64,000 nt of DNA from Comamonas koreensis. Its GTDB lineage: Bacteria; Pseudomonadota; Gammaproteobacteria; Burkholderiales; Burkholderiaceae_C. The number at the start of each line of letters is the position of its first letter. Positions within the stretch are counted from its first letter, which is position 1. The position numbers and the translations under genes were made by a program. Shown piece by piece: positions 8,434 to 17,222 of this stretch. The notes beneath the pieces were generated by a model. It did no database searches. It was not told the origin of the DNA and saw only the letters and a list, made by a program, of their open reading frames with translations. The stretch spans positions 5,153,191 through 5,217,190 of the forward strand of contig NZ_CP043575.1 in NCBI RefSeq assembly GCF_014076495.1. Direction: 5' to 3'.

Positions 8434-9564
8434 TTAGCCTTGGTTGGCAGCGCGGCGCGCCTGCACCGCTTGCGCCAGCTGGGCCAGCACCGGCACGGTC
8501 TGCTCCATGCTGATGCAGGCATCGGTGAGCGAGACACCATAGGCGAGCGGCTGGCCTTCTACGATGTCCTGCCGGCCTTCGTGGATATGGCTCTCGATCA
8601 TCACGCCGGTGATGCGGCGGTCGCCCCCTGCCACCTGCTGGGCCACATCGGCGGCCACCTCGATCTGGCGGCGGTGCTGCTTGCTGCTGTTGGCATGCGA
8701 CAGGTCGATCATCACCTGCTCGCGCAGGCCACCCTTGGCCAGCACCTCGCAGGCGGCCTGCACATCGGCCGCGCTGTAGTTGGGCTGCTTGCCGCCGCGC
8801 AGGATGATGTGGCAGTCCTGGTTGCCCCGGGTCTCGAAGATGGCGCTCTGACCCATCTTGGTCATGCCCATGAAGGCATGCTCGGACTGCGCCGCCAAAA
8901 TCGCGTCGCTCGCCACCTTGACGCCGCCATCGGTGCCGTTCTTGAAGCCCACCGGGCAGGACAGGCCGCTGGCCAGCTGGCGGTGGCTCTGGCTTTCGGT
9001 GGTGCGCGCGCCAATGGCGCCCCAGCTGACCAGGTCGCTGATGAACTGCGGCGAGAGCAGGTCCAAAAACTCGGTGCCGGCTGGCAGGCCCAGCGCCAGA
9101 ATATCGAGCAGCAGGCGGCGCGCCAGCTCCAGCCCCTCGTTGACGGCAAAGCTGCCATCGAGGTGCGGGTCGTTGATATAGCCCTTCCAGCCCACCGTCG
9201 TGCGCGGCTTCTCGAAGTACACGCGCATCACCACCAGCAGGTCATCCTTCAAAGCCTCGGCCTGCACCTTGAGCTGGCGGGCATAGTCCATTGCCAGGTC
9301 ATGGTCGTGGATGGAGCAAGGGCCCACCACGACGACCAGGCGGTCGTCCTGCCCGTGCAGGATCTTGGAGATGGCCGCGCGGCTCGATTCCACCAGCTGG
9401 TAGGCCTCGTCGGTGATCGGCAGCCACTCCTCGAGCAAGGCGGGCGTGATCAGCGGCCGCACCACCTTGATGCGGGTGTCATCGATGCGGGTCTTGTCAA
9501 CCGTGGAAAGCCGGGACGGGGACTTGCGAGGCACGGTGCCTGCAGCGGTAGAGGAATCGGTCAT
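8434..9564 (-). CDS. 3-deoxy-7-phosphoheptulonate (DAHP) synthase, class I
   Basis: 376 aa, usual length for the AroF/G/H type. Catalyses PEP + erythrose-4-phosphate to DAHP, the first step of the shikimate pathway, in the cytoplasm. Motifs: VVGPCSIHDHDLAMDYA, MRVYFEKPRTTVGWKGYIND, WGAIGARTTESQSHRQLASG, GFKNGTDGGVKVASDA, and the metal-binding region DLSHANSSKQHRRQ. The long N-terminal arm (about 35 residues) includes TRIDDTRIKVVRPLITPALL, typical of feedback-regulated enzymes, but which aromatic amino acid inhibits it cannot be told. Confidence 0.95.
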   Translation of the reverse strand: MTDSSTAAGTVPRKSPSRLSTVDKTRIDDTRIKVVRPLITPALLEEWLPITDEAYQLVESSRAAISKILHGQDDRLVVVVGPCSIHDHDLAMDYARQLKVQAEALKDDLLVVMRVYFEKPRTTVGWKGYINDPHLDGSFAVNEGLELARRLLLDILALGLPAGTEFLDLLSPQFISDLVSWGAIGARTTESQSHRQLASGLSCPVGFKNGTDGGVKVASDAILAAQSEHAFMGMTKMGQSAIFETRGNQDCHIILRGGKQPNYSAADVQAACEVLAKGGLREQVMIDLSHANSSKQHRRQIEVAADVAQQVAGGDRRITGVMIESHIHEGRQDIVEGQPLAYGVSLTDACISMEQTVPVLAQLAQAVQARRAANQG

Positions 9565-9637
9565 CCCGCTATTGTCGCAGGGCCTGCAAACACGTTCACG
9601 GGCCTAAGGCATCCCCGCTGCAGCCACCCGCAGGCCA

Positions 9638-9955
9638 TTAGGAAGAGGACAGCTTCATCAGTACCAAACCGCTGACAATCAGCAAGGCCGCCACGACGCG
9701 CATCGGTGTCAGCGCCTCGCCCAGCACGGTGATGCCCACGATAAAGGCACCTACGGCACCAATGCCCGTCCAGATCGTATAGGCCGTGCCCAGCGGCAGG
9801 CTGCGCATCGCGACCGACAGCAGACCAAAGCTGGCAATCATTGCCACCAGCGTGATTGCGCTGTATTTGATATTGGTAAAACCATGGGACTGCTTCATCG
9901 TGAACGCCCACACCACTTCCAGCACACCGGCAACCAGCAAATACACCCAGGCCAT
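9638..9955 (-). CDS. gdx: SMR-family guanidinium exporter (SugE/Gdx)
   Basis: 105 aa with four membrane helices; start at 9955 preceded by AAGGAG. The sequence runs MAWVYLLVAGVLEVVWAFTM with the conserved Glu of SMR transporters at residue 13, then KQSHGFTNIKYS and the Gdx-type TAYTIWTGIGAVGAFIVGI. This matches the SugE/Gdx branch, known to exchange guanidinium for protons, rather than the EmrE multidrug branch. A guanidine-II riboswitch directly upstream independently supports a guanidinium role. Sits in the inner membrane as a dimer. Confidence 0.93.
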   Translation of the reverse strand: MAWVYLLVAGVLEVVWAFTMKQSHGFTNIKYSAITLVAMIASFGLLSVAMRSLPLGTAYTIWTGIGAVGAFIVGITVLGEALTPMRVVAALLIVSGLVLMKLSSS

Positions 9956-9989
9956 ATCGAACTCCTTGAACAAAGGGAAATTTGGAATG

Positions 9990-10051
9990 GCCAGGCCGTC
10001 CTGGCGGTGGTGCGCGCCGCTGCTGCAGCGCCATGCAGGGCCGTCCCTGCG
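9990..10051 (-). promoter_or_regulatory. Guanidine-II (mini-ykkC) riboswitch upstream of gdx
   Basis: Read on the minus strand, two short hairpins each cap an ACGG loop: GCAGGG-ACGG-CCCTGC (10050-10035) and CCAGG-ACGG-CCTGG (10004-9991). They are separated by about 30 nt, and the second ends roughly 25 nt before the AAGGAG ribosome site of gdx. Two stems with ACGR tetraloops are the defining architecture of the guanidine-II class, which turns on SMR exporters when guanidinium is bound, here probably by exposing the ribosome site. Confidence 0.92.
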
Positions 10052-10175
10052 CAATGGGTCCCATGATAGCGGCGCGCGCCCAGACCGGCCGCACAGGCCG
10101 CGCATCGCCCGCCAGGCCATGGGTGGTTGGGGCGCAACAGTTGAAGCCGCGCCCGCCCTGTGCTGGCGCGGGCGC

Positions 10176-10670
10176 TCAGGCCAGCGCTTGGGCCTCGGCA
10201 GGCTCCATCTGCAGCAAGTTGCCCACGGTGGCGCCGTAGTAGGTGGCCACTCGTTTGCGCTGCTTGAGCACCGCCTTGTCCTTGCTCACCAGCAAGGCCT
10301 GGTGCTGGCTGGCCAGGTCCAGAAAATGCTGGTCGTCCGGATCGGTGCAGCTAAAGCGAATCTTGGGCGCGGCATCGACATACTGCACTGCGGCATCAAA
10401 GGCGGCCATTACGCCCTCGGGCGTCTTGCCGTAGTAGCTCACGCGCGGAGCGATCTGGCTGTAGTGCAGCACGCGTTCGAGCTCGATGCGCTGGGCCTCG
10501 TCGGCAATCCAGCGCAGCGCGCCCTGGGCCACCAGCGTGCGGATCGGCGGGATATGCGGGTCATCGAAGATCAGCATGTCGAGCACCACATTGGTGTCCA
10601 GCACCACCGGCCGGGGAAGCGGTCCGGTGTAACCTTCATTGCACGTTGGCCACTTGAGCACCACCTTCAT
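10176..10670 (-). CDS. PIN-domain protein (putative toxin, COG1569-type)
   Basis: 164 aa. PIN-fold nuclease signature: VVLDTNVVLDMLIFDD at about residues 21-36 with the first acidic residues, ELERVLHYSQIAPRV in the middle, and CTDPDDQHFLDLASQHQALL with the later Asp cluster near the C-terminus. PIN proteins cleave RNA with metal ions held by these acids. No antitoxin gene is adjacent; the start overlaps the stop of the RNA methyltransferase gene by 4 bp. A role in RNA processing is as likely as a toxin role. A GC-rich hairpin without T-tract follows it (10149-10175). Confidence 0.82.
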   Translation of the reverse strand: MKVVLKWPTCNEGYTGPLPRPVVLDTNVVLDMLIFDDPHIPPIRTLVAQGALRWIADEAQRIELERVLHYSQIAPRVSYYGKTPEGVMAAFDAAVQYVDAAPKIRFSCTDPDDQHFLDLASQHQALLVSKDKAVLKQRKRVATYYGATVGNLLQMEPAEAQALA

Positions 10671-11944
10671 GGTTGACCGCCTGGCGCGGGCTGCTCTCCC
10701 CGGGGCTTGAGCGCCCCCTTGATCATGTCAAAGCGGAACAAGCGGCACTCGATCGGGCCATTCCACATGGGGGTGCGGCGCGATTCCTTCAGGCGCATCT
10801 TGCCGGGCAGCTTCAGATCGGGGGTCAGCAGCCAGGCGCTCCAGCCGCTGTAGTTCTTTTTCCAGTGGCTGGCCAGCTGGGTGAAGAACTCGCCGCCATC
10901 TTCGGTCTGCGCCGTCTCGCGCCCTGCGCGCTCGACATGGCCCATGCGCTCGGCCGCATTGCGGCCGGCAGCGCCCGCCGCCGCGATACGCTCGCCATAC
11001 GGCGGGTTGAGCAGCATCATGCCGGGCTGCTCGCAGGGGGGCATGCGCTGCAGCGCATCGCCGCCGCGCAGCTCGATGGTCTCGGCCACACCGGCGCGCT
11101 CGGCATTGCGCTGGGCAAAATCGACCATCCGGAACGAGATGTCCGAGCCATAGATGCCCACCGGGCTCTGGGGCAGGATCTGGCGCTCGGCCTCATCGAG
11201 CATCGCCTCCCAGACATGGCGCTGGAAAGGCACGAGCTTTTCAAACGCAAAGCGGCGCAGGATACCGGCCGGGATCTTGCGCGCGATCTGGGCCGCTTCG
11301 ATCAGCACCGTGCCGCTGCCACAGCAGGGGTCGTAGAGCGGCTGCGGGTCGTCGCCGTGCGGGTCCCAGCCGCTCGCGGCAATCATCGCCGCGGCCAGCG
11401 TTTCCTTGAGTGGCGCATCGCCCTTGTCCTCGCGCCAGCCGCGCTTGAACAGCGCCTCGCCCGAAGTATCGATATAGATGGTGGCGCCATCGGTGGTCAG
11501 GTGCAGGTGCACGCGCACATCGGGGTGGTGCGTCTCCACGCTGGGGCGCACGCCGTGGCGGCGCTCGCGGAAGCGGTCGGCAATCGCATCCTTGACGCGC
11601 AGCGCGGCAAAGTTCAGGCTGGTCAGCGGGCTGTGCTGGGAGGTGACCTCGATCTTGAAGGTCTCCTTGGGCGAAAACCAGATCTCCCAGGCCACCTCGC
11701 TGGCGGCACGGTAGAGGTCGTTCTCGTTGCGGTACATGCTGTGCGAGAGCTCGACCAGCACGCGCTGGGCCAGGCGGCTGTGCAGGTTCAGCAGCAGCGC
11801 ATCGCGCCACATGCCGCGCAGCATGACGCCGCCGCGCGCCACCAGGAGGTCCTGGCCGCTGGCGCCGGTGATGGCATGGACTTCGTCCGCCAAAAGGCCC
11901 TCGACGCCGGCGGCGCAGGGCAAAAACAAATGCAGTTGGTTCAT
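10667..11944 (-). CDS. THUMP-domain class I SAM-dependent RNA methyltransferase
   Basis: 425 aa from ATG 11944, chosen because MNQLHLFLPCAAGVEGLLADE is the conserved start of the family; longer starts add unrelated residues. The N-terminal THUMP/ferredoxin-like region (about 1-165) binds RNA. The Rossmann methyltransferase part carries SAM motif I (YDPCCGSGTVLIEAAQIA) and catalytic motif IV (LNPPYGERI), typical of guanine-N2 RNA methyltransferases related to RlmL and YpsC. Likely modifies 23S rRNA. A Gly/Ala/Arg-rich insertion near AAGAAGRNAAERMGHVERAG follows motif IV. Overlaps the PIN gene. Confidence 0.9.
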   Translation of the reverse strand: MNQLHLFLPCAAGVEGLLADEVHAITGASGQDLLVARGGVMLRGMWRDALLLNLHSRLAQRVLVELSHSMYRNENDLYRAASEVAWEIWFSPKETFKIEVTSQHSPLTSLNFAALRVKDAIADRFRERRHGVRPSVETHHPDVRVHLHLTTDGATIYIDTSGEALFKRGWREDKGDAPLKETLAAAMIAASGWDPHGDDPQPLYDPCCGSGTVLIEAAQIARKIPAGILRRFAFEKLVPFQRHVWEAMLDEAERQILPQSPVGIYGSDISFRMVDFAQRNAERAGVAETIELRGGDALQRMPPCEQPGMMLLNPPYGERIAAAGAAGRNAAERMGHVERAGRETAQTEDGGEFFTQLASHWKKNYSGWSAWLLTPDLKLPGKMRLKESRRTPMWNGPIECRLFRFDMIKGALKPRGEQPAPGGQP

Positions 11945-12135
11945 AAGCAGGGGGGCAAGCATACGCGCTTGCCCCATTGTCTGCCAAGCGCACGGGAATG
12001 TGGACTGTGCCAGTGGCATTCGGCAGCCCGGCTCCTATAGCGCAGCGGTAACGGGTGGCTGGCTGCTATAGTCTGGCCCCAGAGCGGGCCGCAGCCCTCG
12101 GTGCAGCCGCCCTTCCCCTCCATCACTCAGAGAGA

Positions 12136-12894
12136 ATGCGGATGCCCTACCTCGGAGCTGGCGTACACGTCATCATTGCGCTGTTTTTTGCGGTCCACGC
12201 CGTGCGCAGCGGCCAGAACAACTACTGGCTGTTTGTGCTGCTGGCCTTCCCCTTCCTGGGCAGCGTGGTGTATTTCTTTGCCATCTACCTGCCCAATTCG
12301 CGCCTGCAGCGCCATGCCCGCAGCCTGGCGAGCAACGCCGTCAAGGCGCTGGACCCGACCCGCGAGGTGCGCGAAGCCCAGGCCGCCTACGACTACAGCC
12401 CCACCGCGCAGAACCAGATCCGCCTGGCCCAGGCCCTGCTGGCCAATGGCCAGGCCGAGCAGGCCTTTGGCCACTTTGAGGCCAGCATGAAGGGTCCGTT
12501 TGCCAACGACCTCGATATCCGCTGGGGCGCTGCGCAAGCGGCCTACCAGGCCGGCCATCCGCAGCAGGCGCTGCAGCAGCTGCGCGTGATTGCCCAGGCG
12601 GATGTGCACTTCCGCGCCGAGGCCGTGGGCCTGCTGGTGGCCAAGGCCTACGCCCAGCTGGGCGACCAGGAGATGGCGCGCAAGAGCTTTGACTTTGTGC
12701 GCCAGCACTCGGGCAGCTTCGATGTGATGGCCGAGTACGCGATCTGGGCTGCGGGCCAGGGCGACTGGCAGACGGCCAATGGCCTGCAGGCCGAGCTGAA
12801 CAAGGCGATGACGCACTGGAGCGGCCAGCAGCGCCAGCTCAACCGCGAGATGCTGCAGCGCCTGAAAACCGCCTTTGCCGCCCAGCCCAGGTAA
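12136..12894 (+). CDS. Membrane-anchored TPR protein
   Basis: About 252 aa. The start could equally be the ATG at 12142, which has the better-spaced purine run AGAGAG. Two hydrophobic helices at residues 5-50 (ALFFAVHAVRSG, then WLFVLLAFPFLGSVVYFFAI) resemble the PLDc_N-type anchor. The rest is TPR-like helical repeats from about residue 85 to 215 (QIRLAQALLANGQAEQAFGH, AAYQAGHPQQALQQLRVIAQ, AKAYAQLGDQEMARKSFDFV). Probably an inner-membrane scaffold facing the cytoplasm. No enzyme motifs; partners unknown. Confidence 0.75.
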   Translation: MRMPYLGAGVHVIIALFFAVHAVRSGQNNYWLFVLLAFPFLGSVVYFFAIYLPNSRLQRHARSLASNAVKALDPTREVREAQAAYDYSPTAQNQIRLAQALLANGQAEQAFGHFEASMKGPFANDLDIRWGAAQAAYQAGHPQQALQQLRVIAQADVHFRAEAVGLLVAKAYAQLGDQEMARKSFDFVRQHSGSFDVMAEYAIWAAGQGDWQTANGLQAELNKAMTHWSGQQRQLNREMLQRLKTAFAAQPR

Positions 12895-13032
12895 GCCCAC
12901 CTGGCTTGCCATTGACCAAACCGCAATAGGCCTGCTGCCAGCAGGCCATCCCACCGCCCCGCAGCCCTTGCCGCGCGCCAGTTTGCGCTTGCGCAGACAG
13001 CCGCCACAGCACAGTCGCTAAAATCGCTGTCT

Positions 13033-13956
13033 ATGGCAAAAATCATCGTTCTGGCCCTGGTGCTGCTTTTCACTGGCTGCGGCCTCTACATGCACCTGCG
13101 TGGCAAGGTGCGGCACAAGCTGCTGCGCCAGCTGTTTGACCACTCCACGTTCACGGCGCCATTCAATGTGTTCATGCTGATGTTCAGCAAGGTACCGCGC
13201 ACGCCCTACCTGCCCACCAGCACCTTCCCCGACCTGGCCCCGCTGCAGGCCCACTGGCGCGAGATCCGCGAAGAGGCCATCGGCCTGCACCAGGCCATGC
13301 AGATCAAGGCCGCAGCCAACAACGACGACGCGGGCTTCAACTCTTTCTTCAAGACCGGCTGGAAGCGCTTCTACTTGAAGTGGTACGGCCAGGCCCACCC
13401 GTCTGCGATGGAGCTGTGCCCCAAGACCACGGCGCTGGTGCAGTCCATCCCCGGCATCAAGGCGGCCATGTTTGCCGAGCTGCCGCCCGGCGCCAAGCTC
13501 AACCTGCACCGCGACCCCTATGCGGGCTCGCTGCGCTACCACCTCGCTGTGCTGGCGCCCAATGATGACCGCTGCATGATCGAGGTCGATGGCACGCCCT
13601 ACAGCTGGCGCGAGGGCGAAGGCGTGATCTTTGACGAGACCTTCATGCACTGGGCCGAGAACCGGTCCGAAGGCAACCGCATCGTGCTGTTCTGCGATGT
13701 CGAGCGCCCGATGACCAATGGCTTTGCGCAGTGGCTCAACCGCTGGCTGGGCACGCATGTGGTCGCTGCCGCCAGCTCGCCCAACAACGAAGGCGATCCG
13801 CGTGGCTTCATCAGCCGCATCTTCAAGATCTCGTTCTACATGGGCCAGTACCGCCGCCGCTTCAAGGCCTGGAACAAGACGGCCTACAAGCTCACCAAGT
13901 TTGGCCTGATGCTGGCCGTGCTGGCCTTGTTCATCTGGTGGCTGTGGCCAAAGTAA
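13033..13956 (+). CDS. LpxO-like aspartyl/asparaginyl beta-hydroxylase family protein
   Basis: 307 aa. Fe(II)/2-oxoglutarate dioxygenase of the family that includes LpxO, which 2-hydroxylates an acyl chain of lipid A. An N-terminal membrane helix, a double-stranded beta-helix core with metal ligands in NLHRDPYAGSLRYHLAVLAP (HxD) and the distal His in FDETFMHWAENRSEGNR, and a C-terminal membrane helix (MLAVLALFIWWLWPK). The two-helix topology fits LpxO. A strong hairpin terminator follows. Lipid A as substrate is inferred from family resemblance; peptide hydroxylation is the alternative. Confidence 0.85.
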   Translation: MAKIIVLALVLLFTGCGLYMHLRGKVRHKLLRQLFDHSTFTAPFNVFMLMFSKVPRTPYLPTSTFPDLAPLQAHWREIREEAIGLHQAMQIKAAANNDDAGFNSFFKTGWKRFYLKWYGQAHPSAMELCPKTTALVQSIPGIKAAMFAELPPGAKLNLHRDPYAGSLRYHLAVLAPNDDRCMIEVDGTPYSWREGEGVIFDETFMHWAENRSEGNRIVLFCDVERPMTNGFAQWLNRWLGTHVVAAASSPNNEGDPRGFISRIFKISFYMGQYRRRFKAWNKTAYKLTKFGLMLAVLALFIWWLWPK

Positions 13957-13976
13957 AGCGGCTCCGTCTCAAAGCA

Positions 13977-14010
13977 AAACCGCAGTGCCTAACGCAACTG
14001 CGGTTTTTTT
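13977..14010. terminator. Bidirectional intrinsic terminator between lpxO-like gene and rpoN
   Basis: Perfect 10-bp stem AAACCGCAGT / ACTGCGGTTT (13977-13986 and 13997-14006) with a 10-nt loop. It is followed on the plus strand by seven T residues and preceded by A residues that give a shorter T run on the minus strand. It lies between convergent genes, so it can serve both. Confidence 0.9.
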
Positions 14011-14031
14011 ATGGGCCCTGGCTGCTTGCGC

Positions 14032-15648
14032 TTACAGCGCCTTGCGCAGGCTGGCCGGCGGGATGCGCATCGCCTCGCGGTACTTGGCCACCGTGCGGCG
14101 CGCGCATTCAATGCCCTGGGCCTGCAGCAGATCGGCGATTTTTGCATCCGACAGCGGCTTTTTCGCGCTTTCCTCGTCCAGCAGCTGCTTGATCAGCGCC
14201 TTGACCGCCGTGCTCGACGCACTGCCGCCGGTCTCGGTGCCCAGGCCCGAGCCAAAGAAGTACTTGAGCTCGAACGTGCCCTGCGGCGTGGCCATGTACT
14301 TGGCCGTGGTCACGCGGCTGATGGTGGACTCGTGCAGGCCCAGCTCATCGGCAATCTCGCGCAGCACCATGGGGCGCATCGCCAGCTCGCCATGGACAAA
14401 GAAATTGCGCTGGCGCTCGACGATGGCCTGCGAGACGCGCAAGATGGTGTCAAAGCGCTGCTGGATGTTCTTGATGAACCAGCGCGCCTCCTGCAGCCGC
14501 TGCTGCAGCGCGCCATGGCCTTCGCTGCCCTTGTGGCTGCGCAAGGCATTGGCGTAGACATCCTGCACGCGCAGGCGCGGCATCACCTCGGCATTGAGCT
14601 GCACGCTGAAACCGGGCACCGGCAGGCCGCGCTCATTGCTGAGTCGCACGATGACATCGGGGATGATGGTGTTGCGGTCCACATCGGCATAGGGCCGGCC
14701 GGGGCGGGGCTCGAGCTTGGCGATCAGCGCCAGCGCGCTGCGCACCGCGGCATCACTGCATCCGGTCAGTTGCACCAGCTTGCGCACATCACGGCGCGCC
14801 AGCAGCTCCAGCGATTCCTGGCAGACCAGCAAAGCGGTCTCCAGCGCCAGCGCATCGGCCTCGGGCGTGTCCGAGCCCTCTTCATCCAACAGGCGCTGCT
14901 GGGCCTTGATCTGCAGCTGCATGCATTCGGACAGGTTGCGCGCGCCCACGCCAATCGGCTCCAGGCTTTGCAGCAAGCGCAGCGCCACAGTCAGGTGGTG
15001 CAGCAGCACTTCGTAGCGCTCGGGGTCACTGGCGTCGCCAAAGCTTTGCGCGAGCTCGGCCAGCGTTTCTTCGAGGTAGCCGTCGTCGTTCAGTGATTCA
15101 ATCAGAAAGTAGAGCGCGGCCCGGTCTTCCTGGCACAGGCGCAGCGACAAGGCCTGGCGGTGCAGCACATCCTGCAGGCTCAGGTGCTCGCTGCGCCGGT
15201 CGGACATCGGCGTCTCGTCGTCGTCATCGCTGGCGCTGGAGCGCGCGGGCAGATCGCCACCCCACTCTTCCCAGTCCGATGCCGAATCGCCGGCAGCGGC
15301 CTCGGCATCGACGCCGGTTTCCTTGCCCGCGCCAAAATCCAGCGGCTGGTCGGAGGTTCCGGGCTCGAAATCGCTACTGTTGTTGGTGTCGGTGCTGGCA
15401 GCAGTATCGGCACCCTTGTCGGCTGCGTCTGCAGCGTCTGCAGCTTCGGCAGATTCAGCGGCTTCTTTACCGGCTTCAGCCTCGGGGGCCTCATCGCCCT
15501 CGCGCTCCAGAAACGGGTTTTCGTCGAGCATCTGCTCGACTTCCTGCGTCAGTTCCTGCGTGGACAGCTGCAGCAGGCGAATCGACTGCTGCAGCTGGGG
15601 GGTCAGGGTCAGGTTCTGCGATACGCGCAGCGACAGCGACGGCATCAT
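14032..15648 (-). CDS. rpoN: RNA polymerase sigma-54 factor
   Basis: 538 aa, longer than the roughly 480 of E. coli RpoN. Region I (LSLRVSQNLTLTPQLQQSIR with the Gln-rich activator-contact segment), core-binding region III, the C-terminal helix-turn-helix and the RpoN box ARRTVAKYREAMRIPP near the C-terminus are all present. The extra length is an acidic, Ala/Asp/Glu-rich region II at about residues 50-155 with tandem AAD runs. Sigma-54 directs promoters that need enhancer-binding ATPases. Follows lptB by 105 bp on the same strand. Confidence 0.96.
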   Translation of the reverse strand: MMPSLSLRVSQNLTLTPQLQQSIRLLQLSTQELTQEVEQMLDENPFLEREGDEAPEAEAGKEAAESAEAADAADAADKGADTAASTDTNNSSDFEPGTSDQPLDFGAGKETGVDAEAAAGDSASDWEEWGGDLPARSSASDDDDETPMSDRRSEHLSLQDVLHRQALSLRLCQEDRAALYFLIESLNDDGYLEETLAELAQSFGDASDPERYEVLLHHLTVALRLLQSLEPIGVGARNLSECMQLQIKAQQRLLDEEGSDTPEADALALETALLVCQESLELLARRDVRKLVQLTGCSDAAVRSALALIAKLEPRPGRPYADVDRNTIIPDVIVRLSNERGLPVPGFSVQLNAEVMPRLRVQDVYANALRSHKGSEGHGALQQRLQEARWFIKNIQQRFDTILRVSQAIVERQRNFFVHGELAMRPMVLREIADELGLHESTISRVTTAKYMATPQGTFELKYFFGSGLGTETGGSASSTAVKALIKQLLDEESAKKPLSDAKIADLLQAQGIECARRTVAKYREAMRIPPASLRKAL

Positions 15649-15753
15649 GGCTGCGCCTCCCCACGGGCTGGGGCAGCTGGCAACGGATCAGCCCTGCCGG
15701 CCCCGCAGCGCGGGACGGCATCTTGGCTGGCACGCCCGCCAAGGCGTGCGGTG

Positions 15754-16557
15754 TCACATACGGAAATGTTCACCCAGATACACCCTCCGGACCTCTGCGT
15801 TCTCCACAATCTCTTGCGGCGTCCCGGCGGCCAGCACCTTGCCATCGCTGATGATGCAGGCATGGTCACAGATACCCAGGGTTTCGCGCACATTGTGGTC
15901 GGTGATCAGCACGCCAATGCCGCGCTCCTTGAGAAAGGCGACAATGCGCTGGATCTCGATCACGGCGATGGGGTCGATGCCGGCGAAAGGCTCGTCGAGC
16001 AGGATGAAACGGGGCTGGGTGGCCAGCGCACGGGCGATCTCGACCCGGCGGCGCTCGCCGCCGGACAGCGCGACTGACGGTGATTCGCGCAGGTGCTCGA
16101 CCCGCAGCTCCTGCAGCAGCGCGGTGAGCTGGCGCTCGACCTCGGCGCGCGAGAGCGGCTTGCCATGCTCATCTTTTTGCAGCTCCAGCACGGCGCGCAC
16201 ATTGTCCTGCACGCTGAGCTTGCGAAAGATCGAGGCTTCCTGCGGCAGGTAGGACAGGCCCAGCTGCGAGCGCTGGTGGATCGGCATATTGGCCACCGAC
16301 TGCCCATCGATGCGGATATCCCCGCCATCGCTGCGTACCAGGCCCACGATCATGTAGAACGAGGTGGTCTTGCCCGCGCCATTGGGGCCTAGCAAACCCA
16401 CCACTTCGCCCTTGCGCACCGACAGCGACACGTCCTTGACCACCTTGCGGCTGCCATAGGATTTCTCCAGGTGCAAGACCTCCAGCTGGCTGCGGTGGTC
16501 GCTGTTGGCGACCCGGGCGTTGACGGAAATGGTCGACGAGTTTTCTGCCACGGTCAC
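15754..16557 (-). CDS. lptB: LPS export ABC transporter ATP-binding protein LptB
   Basis: 267 aa. Cytoplasmic ATPase of the LptB2FG complex that drives LPS from inner to outer membrane. Walker A GLLGPNGAGKTTSFYM, Q-loop YLPQEASIFRKL, signature ALSGGERRRVEIARAL, Walker B FILLDEPFAGIDP and H-loop ITDHNVRETLGI are all intact. An N-terminal extension of about 25 residues precedes the usual start. Start overlaps the lptA stop by 4 bp. Confidence 0.96.
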   Translation of the reverse strand: MTVAENSSTISVNARVANSDHRSQLEVLHLEKSYGSRKVVKDVSLSVRKGEVVGLLGPNGAGKTTSFYMIVGLVRSDGGDIRIDGQSVANMPIHQRSQLGLSYLPQEASIFRKLSVQDNVRAVLELQKDEHGKPLSRAEVERQLTALLQELRVEHLRESPSVALSGGERRRVEIARALATQPRFILLDEPFAGIDPIAVIEIQRIVAFLKERGIGVLITDHNVRETLGICDHACIISDGKVLAAGTPQEIVENAEVRRVYLGEHFRM

Positions 16558-17222
16558 TTGGCTCCGTCGTTCAGTTGGGTGCTGGGGCGCAATGGCGTCT
16601 TGTCATCGGCAGCGGGCTTGGCCGGGGCGCTGGCCTTGTCGTCCGCCTTGCCATCGGCCTTGGGCGTCAGGATCACACGGACGCGGTCCTTCTTGGGCGC
16701 ACCGGGCTTGGGATCGGCCGCCGCCTGGGCGCCCTTTTGGCCGGAGACCGTGAAGGTATCGCTCAGATTGTTGTAGACGATCAGCGGGCCACTGACCTGG
16801 TCGGTCAACGTGGTCTCGCGGTAACGGCGCAACTCGCCGCGGCGCTCAAAGTGCACGGTGTCATCGCGGCCGTTATAGGTGATGACCTCGCCTTCGCCTT
16901 CGACGAACTCGTCAGGCGCGCCTGGGGCCGAGTCACGCTTTTGGCGGAAGAATGCGAGCTTGCCCGGCGCAGCAGTCACCACGCCGTGCTGGAAGCCGTC
17001 GCGGTCCTGGCTCACGGTCAGCTGCGCGCCACGGATGATGATGGTGCCCTTGGTCACCACCACATTGCCCGTGAAGACACTGGTCTGCTTGAGTTCATCG
17101 TGGCGGCCATCGTCCGCCTCGATGTTCATGGGTTTGGTGCGGTCTGCACGCTCGGCGTGCGACAGCAGCGGCACGGCCAGGGCCACTGCCACCAACAAAG
17201 AGTTAAAAATACGGTGTCTCAT
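16554..17222 (-). CDS. lptA: LPS transport periplasmic protein LptA
   Basis: 222 aa. Signal peptide (LLVAVALAVPLLSHA) followed by the OstA/LptA beta-jellyroll: RTKPMNIEADDGRHDELKQT, VFTGNVVVTKGTIIIRGAQL, and ITYNGRDDTVHFERRGELRR. Forms the periplasmic LPS bridge between LptC and LptD. The last 55 residues are a Pro/Ala/Lys/Asp-rich tail beyond the conserved domain. No lptC, kdsC or kdsD lies upstream; only a remnant terminator and an IS element separate it from dsbA. Confidence 0.94.
   Translation of the reverse strand: MRHRIFNSLLVAVALAVPLLSHAERADRTKPMNIEADDGRHDELKQTSVFTGNVVVTKGTIIIRGAQLTVSQDRDGFQHGVVTAAPGKLAFFRQKRDSAPGAPDEFVEGEGEVITYNGRDDTVHFERRGELRRYRETTLTDQVSGPLIVYNNLSDTFTVSGQKGAQAAADPKPGAPKKDRVRVILTPKADGKADDKASAPAKPAADDKTPLRPSTQLNDGAK

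Noticed and set aside
10176..10670. Complete toxin-antitoxin module
   Set aside because: Only the PIN gene is present; the adjacent genes are an RNA methyltransferase and an SMR exporter.
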